NCBI GenBank assembly: GCA_010015675.1
Contig: ML976990.1
Location: 393,327-457,326, forward strand
From: Byssothecium circinans
Lineage: Eukaryota; Ascomycota; Dothideomycetes; Pleosporales; Massarinaceae
DNA: 64,000 nt
Reading direction: 5' to 3'
The notes under the pieces are model-generated. The model saw only the letters and a program-made list of their open reading frames with translations. It was not told the DNA's origin and ran no database searches. Positions 60,433-64,000 of this stretch are shown here, piece by piece; position 1 is the first letter of the stretch; each line of letters begins with the position of its first letter. The translations under genes were made by a program, and so were the position numbers.

Positions 60433-62268
60433 TGTTTTCTGGATCGTAAAAGAGGGTCCAGAGATGTCGCCCAAAATGCTCGCCAAGTAGAGTAGATGTA
60501 TATGTACTCTTAGGAATGACAGCTGCCTTCGTGAAACGTGGCAGTGCTGTCGCACGCAATTGAAACCAAGAGGAAACCTTCCAACTATCCTGAAGAGCTT
60601 CCGTGACGAAATATAGATGGATATGTGCTGAGTTTGCTAGTGTAAACTCTACTTACACTTACCCCCTACACCACGGCCCAGGGAGGTCTAGTGTTCCTGC
60701 AGGTAATTGTGGATTCAGGTCCCAACAACACCTGATCGGTGCACGTTGATTGAACGTTGCTCAATATGGAAGGGCGATAACATGTGCCCTTTGCAGGTGG
60801 CACGATTCATTGCAAGTAGCCTAAACGCTCTTAGTGATTGCGCAACTGTAGTACAGCCAGCAGACCTTTCTTCAACCGCAATAGTGTATCCTTGGTGATA
60901 GATCCTCGCCATGGAACCAATGAACAGCATTAATTGCACGTCGCAATCATTCGAAATGCCATTCCTCCGATCGAAATTACCTATCCAGCCCAACCGAGCC
61001 GCATCATGCACCTCGGCAATGTCATAAAACTCACACACGCTATGCTTAGAGAGCGGTGGTCTCTATTGTAGTCCATCGGGCGTCGACGATCGAGATGAGA
61101 CCTCACAGGCCTTAGAAATGGCCCCAGTCCCTGTCCAAAGCGGGAGAGACCCCTTGAGGCGAGATTCAGGGACATCTAACCAATTTAATGGTTTTGCCCA
61201 TCTACACCTCCAAGTCCAATGGTAGATCATAGTTCACATTAAGCGCGATGCATATGTTGAAAGTTTCGTGGGTCGGTGGTTACCGAATATGGCCTCGCGG
61301 GCCCGGGAACGTTACCGAGCTCTACCTTGACGGGTCTACCTCCGATGGTAGTTGGCCTATGGCGCAGAAGCCTTACATGTTATCACAGATATCCTAGTAT
61401 GCAGGCGGCTGAGGAAGTTGTGGAGGCGGGGTGGCTCGAAGTTTAGTCACCTGACTTAGCGTTGCCATTTCCACACAACCCAAGTGACCTAAATTTCGGC
61501 CGAGGCCCAGTTGGTAGATCGATTGCCAATCCAGTCCACCAGACCCCAAGCTCCAATAAACTAATTCGACCTCCGTTCCCGGACGGAATGATTGTAGCTA
61601 ATCATGCACCTCTGTCACTTCTTTGGGAAAGCAGTGCTTTGCGCTTGTCAGTTCCGTTCAACACTACGATATTGACTTACCAAGGCGTGAGGCGCTCACA
61701 GGTGTCGCGTCAAAACACCACAACAACAACTGCTGCAACACTTGCGTCACACCTCCGCGGCAATCCACCCAGTGGCCCCGCAATGTAGGGACGCTGCGGC
61801 GCCTGCCACCTGCCAAACCTGCATAAGTACGCGCCACCAAAAATAAAGTTACCACTTTTCCCCTCATTGCTGGTTCTCCGCATAGCGCCGGGAGAAGTTT
61901 GTGAGGCGGCTCTCGCACGCTTGCCGTTTCGGGTACCTCGAATCGATTTCAAGCGAATTTAGGCATCTCTAAGGCAGGAATTGACTTGCATTGGTTGCCT
62001 GTGATGGTGCCTGCTCTTGACGATCTTCTTTCCTGTTGATCAAATGAAAGGGAGCGGGCCTCCCCAGGTGAGATGATGCACTGAGGTGGATGAGTGTGTA
62101 TATATGGGGGTTATGGGAACCTGGTGTTCGGATGTATTCTGCACAGTCTTTTCGTCCAGCACTCCTTCAATTCACCAAGCCGTTCTCTTCTAGCGCTAGT
62201 TCGCAGTACATTTTTTGGTACCCTTTCAACGTTCTTTTGCTCACAATTACCATATCCTCTCATTCAAT
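60433..62268. other. Intergenic, 1.84 kb, divergent promoters of the receptor and the small secreted protein
   Basis: No gene recognised; frames at 60715-61038 and 61664-61952 are without features. Confidence 0.45.
62099..62105 (+). promoter_or_regulatory. Possible TATA box of the small secreted protein gene
   Basis: TATATAT 170 bp upstream of the ATG at 62269. Confidence 0.4.
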
Positions 62269-62641
62269 ATGATGTTCTCCACTCGCCTTATTGTGATCGC
62301 CACCATGGCTGTTGCTCAAGCCGCCGTCCTGCCTCGTCAGGCAAACTCCCAATCCTTCGATGGCGCGCTCGGTGGTCTCGCTGCCACGCCTGTCCTCGAT
62401 TCCGGCAATGCGGACCGTCCCTTCAGCGTGAAGGGTGACACCTTCGTCAACCTCGCCGCAGCTTTGCAGCGATCTTGCGATCAGCAGGCTAATGCATGCA
62501 TGAACTTGGTCAACGGTGGAGATGCGGACTTTGAGGGCGCTGACTGCCAGGCTCAAAAGCGTAAGTGATACTCAGAAACAAAGCGTCCGAGAAACGACAA
62601 TGCTGAATCATCTCTCAGAAGAATGCGATGCTGCCGCTTGA
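62269..62641 (+). CDS. Small secreted protein
   Basis: Two exons, 62269-62560 and 62619-62641, 58-nt intron, 104 aa. Signal peptide MMFSTRLIVIATMAVAQAAV with a following LPRQ site. The mature part has DRPFSVKGDTFVNLAAALQR, CDQQANACMNLVN and, across the joint, DCQAQKQECDAAA, giving four cysteines in two CxnC pairs. This pattern is seen in many Pezizomycotina secreted or wall-associated small proteins of unknown function. Two ATG codons in tandem (62269 and 62272) both keep the signal peptide. Confidence 0.8.
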
Positions 62642-62813
62642 ACCATGACTTTAGGAATAATGTTTGGACGGAAATAGGGGCAGGTGTGCTGAGCATGTCC
62701 ACCGCTGAGGCTGGTTCTGCACGCTCGATGATTTACGAGTCTCTGTTCTGCTGGATAGATACCTTATTTGATGTGGAATCGTTGATACGAGTGTATAATT
62801 GCAATACCAGCCT

Positions 62814-63983
62814 TCATGAACATGTTGTCGGGCCTTTCTCTTTCCCTGCGTTGTCCTCTGATTCTTTCTCTTGCTTCTTCGGTAGATTGGCCAGGCAAGG
62901 TGCGTGAAAAAGGTGCCCATCGATCGCTCCTCGAACTGTACCCGCGGCTACCACGCTCCACAAGAGGATGACAGCCACGCTGAAGATGGTCCCGAGGACC
63001 TTGAAGAACAGGCTGGGCATTTGGACACCAAACTCGATTGTGCTGACGGCGAACACGCCGAGAGGGAAGGTAAAGCCCCACCAGCCCATGTTGAATGGGA
63101 AAGGTCGCGAGTAGTATATTGTAGCGAGAGCAAAACACAACCATGTCAGACCAAAAGCCCACATGATCAGTGCGATGAAGATTCCGAGGATGTAAAAGAT
63201 GTCACCAGCTATCAGAAGCTCATGGAAGAACTCTGTTTGAGGAAAGAGCGTCCTGGCTACACTTCCGAGATACATGATGGTGTAACCGCCCATGCCGAGC
63301 GGACCCAGAGGGAGAAAAGAAGACACGACGATTTCGCGAGGGGGTAGCTTGTGCAAAGCCAGCCGGGTGTAGTACATGACAAGGACTGTCATCGCAAGCG
63401 GAGTAGCCATACCCCACATGATATACGATGCAATCAATGTCCCAAGAGCGTTCTCTGGGTTCGGAAGAATTTTCGCAATCTCAGCGCCGGTTCCGGAGGC
63501 GACGATAGTTGCAGCTATTGGCAAAAGCTGTGCCGCAGTGATTCGGTGCAACGCCTGCTGTTCAGAGGACGATATCAAAAGTACCGTCAAAGAGATGGTT
63601 ACTGCAATCGCGATGACTGAGTCGATGAACCACAAGACCCACGCGAAGGTGACGGCCCAAGGACCCCAGTGCGGAACACACAGAAATACCCAAGCTTCAA
63701 TCAGAGTCGCAAATCCCATTGGAAGGGTTCCGAGGAAAAGCGAATTCGTACTATCCGCTATCATGACGAACCATATCTCCGGATAGAGAGTATATCGTAG
63801 AATCGAGATGGTGAGCGCCGAGAAGAACAGAATAGTATTGAGGCCGAAGAAGATGACTGCAAGCCAATACAGCCAGTCCGCTTTGAATGGTATCGTGATG
63901 AAAAGGAGGGAAACGATCCCCGTTCCCATCGTCACAGAGAACCATGATGGGGAGAAGTTCCTGACAACGCGTCGCCAACCAAC
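62814..63983 (-). CDS. SSU1-type sulfite efflux / TDT-family transporter, 5' end beyond the window
   Basis: Open frame from 63983 to 62814, about 389 codons, preceded at 63984 by a CTTCCTAG splice acceptor; the first exon or exons lie outside the window. Sequence marks of the tellurite-resistance/dicarboxylate transporter family: FSPSWFSVTMGTGIVSLLF, then about ten hydrophobic spans, with LPMGFATLIEAWVF, LPPREIVVSSFLPLGPLGMG and MGWWGFTFPLGVFAV. Yeast Ssu1 exports sulfite across the plasma membrane; SpMae1 relatives import malate. The overall sequence looks closer to Ssu1, but this is by motif only. The tail is hydrophilic (KKQEKESEDNAGKEK). Confidence 0.88.
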   Translation of the reverse strand, partial: VGWRRVVRNFSPSWFSVTMGTGIVSLLFITIPFKADWLYWLAVIFFGLNTILFFSALTISILRYTLYPEIWFVMIADSTNSLFLGTLPMGFATLIEAWVFLCVPHWGPWAVTFAWVLWFIDSVIAIAVTISLTVLLISSSEQQALHRITAAQLLPIAATIVASGTGAEIAKILPNPENALGTLIASYIMWGMATPLAMTVLVMYYTRLALHKLPPREIVVSSFLPLGPLGMGGYTIMYLGSVARTLFPQTEFFHELLIAGDIFYILGIFIALIMWAFGLTWLCFALATIYYSRPFPFNMGWWGFTFPLGVFAVSTIEFGVQMPSLFFKVLGTIFSVAVILLWSVVAAGTVRGAIDGHLFHAPCLANLPKKQEKESEDNAGKEKGPTTCS

Positions 63984-64000
63984 CTAGGAAGATTAGCTAG

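Overview
The window comes from a filamentous ascomycete. Genes are dense on both strands and single-copy housekeeping genes carry short introns (about 46-120 nt, GTRNGT...CTRAY...YAG). The fungal families present are Pezizomycotina-type (Zn2Cys6 regulator, Pth11-like receptor, BYS1-like secreted proteins, psi-factor oxygenase). A decayed pogo/Fot1 element and an AT-rich block carry mutations of the kind made by repeat-induced point mutation (RIP). Dothideomycetes (Pleosporales) is my best guess for the class; this is inference, not a database result.

Layout, left to right. 0.4-6.1 kb: IKS1-type kinase, Zn2Cys6 regulator and glucose-6-phosphate 1-epimerase, all minus. 6.7-14.4 kb: rif1 (minus) and ric8 (plus), head to head. 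14.7-22.4 kb: the accessory part. It holds a small broken ORF and a long composite gene (methyltransferase, FAD oxidase with BBE domain, phosphomevalonate-kinase-like kinase, adenine phosphoribosyltransferase). That gene is broken by an in-frame TAG, a frameshift and a transposon plus AT-rich insertion with an assembly gap. An intact GTP cyclohydrolase I gene diverges from it. 23.3-28.9 kb: 3CxxC zinc-finger protein, hypothetical protein, complex I 51 kDa subunit, conserved hypothetical. 30.4-34.9 kb: psi-factor/linoleate diol synthase gene with two premature TAG codons, divergent from a MAPEG-like membrane protein gene. 35.4-39.3 kb: ribosomal protein eL6, tRNA-Ser(UGA), acetyl-CoA acetyltransferase. 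40.6-44.4 kb: two BYS1-like secreted protein genes flanking an Sds3-like gene. 45.4-50.2 kb: membrane-anchored SDR, secreted isochorismatase-like hydrolase, NCS6/CTU1. 50.9-57.4 kb: secreted GH31 alpha-glucosidase, MDP-1 phosphatase, and a secreted three-repeat cysteine-containing protein whose introns fall at the same place in each repeat. 59.2-64 kb: Pth11-like receptor, small secreted protein, and an SSU1-type transporter cut by the window end.

The most unusual content is the composite gene. Four enzyme modules lie in one transcriptional direction; the first two are in the same frame and separated by one TAG. Its divergent neighbour is an intact GTP cyclohydrolase I. Together they look like the remains of a small nucleotide- or pterin-related specialised pathway, inactivated by a transposon and RIP-like mutation. 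The second degraded locus is the psi-factor oxygenase, where all splice sites and domains are kept but two codons have become TAG by changes compatible with CpA to TpA transitions.

Exon boundaries were worked out by hand from splice consensus, frame continuity and family similarity. Products were recognised from motifs, not from searches.
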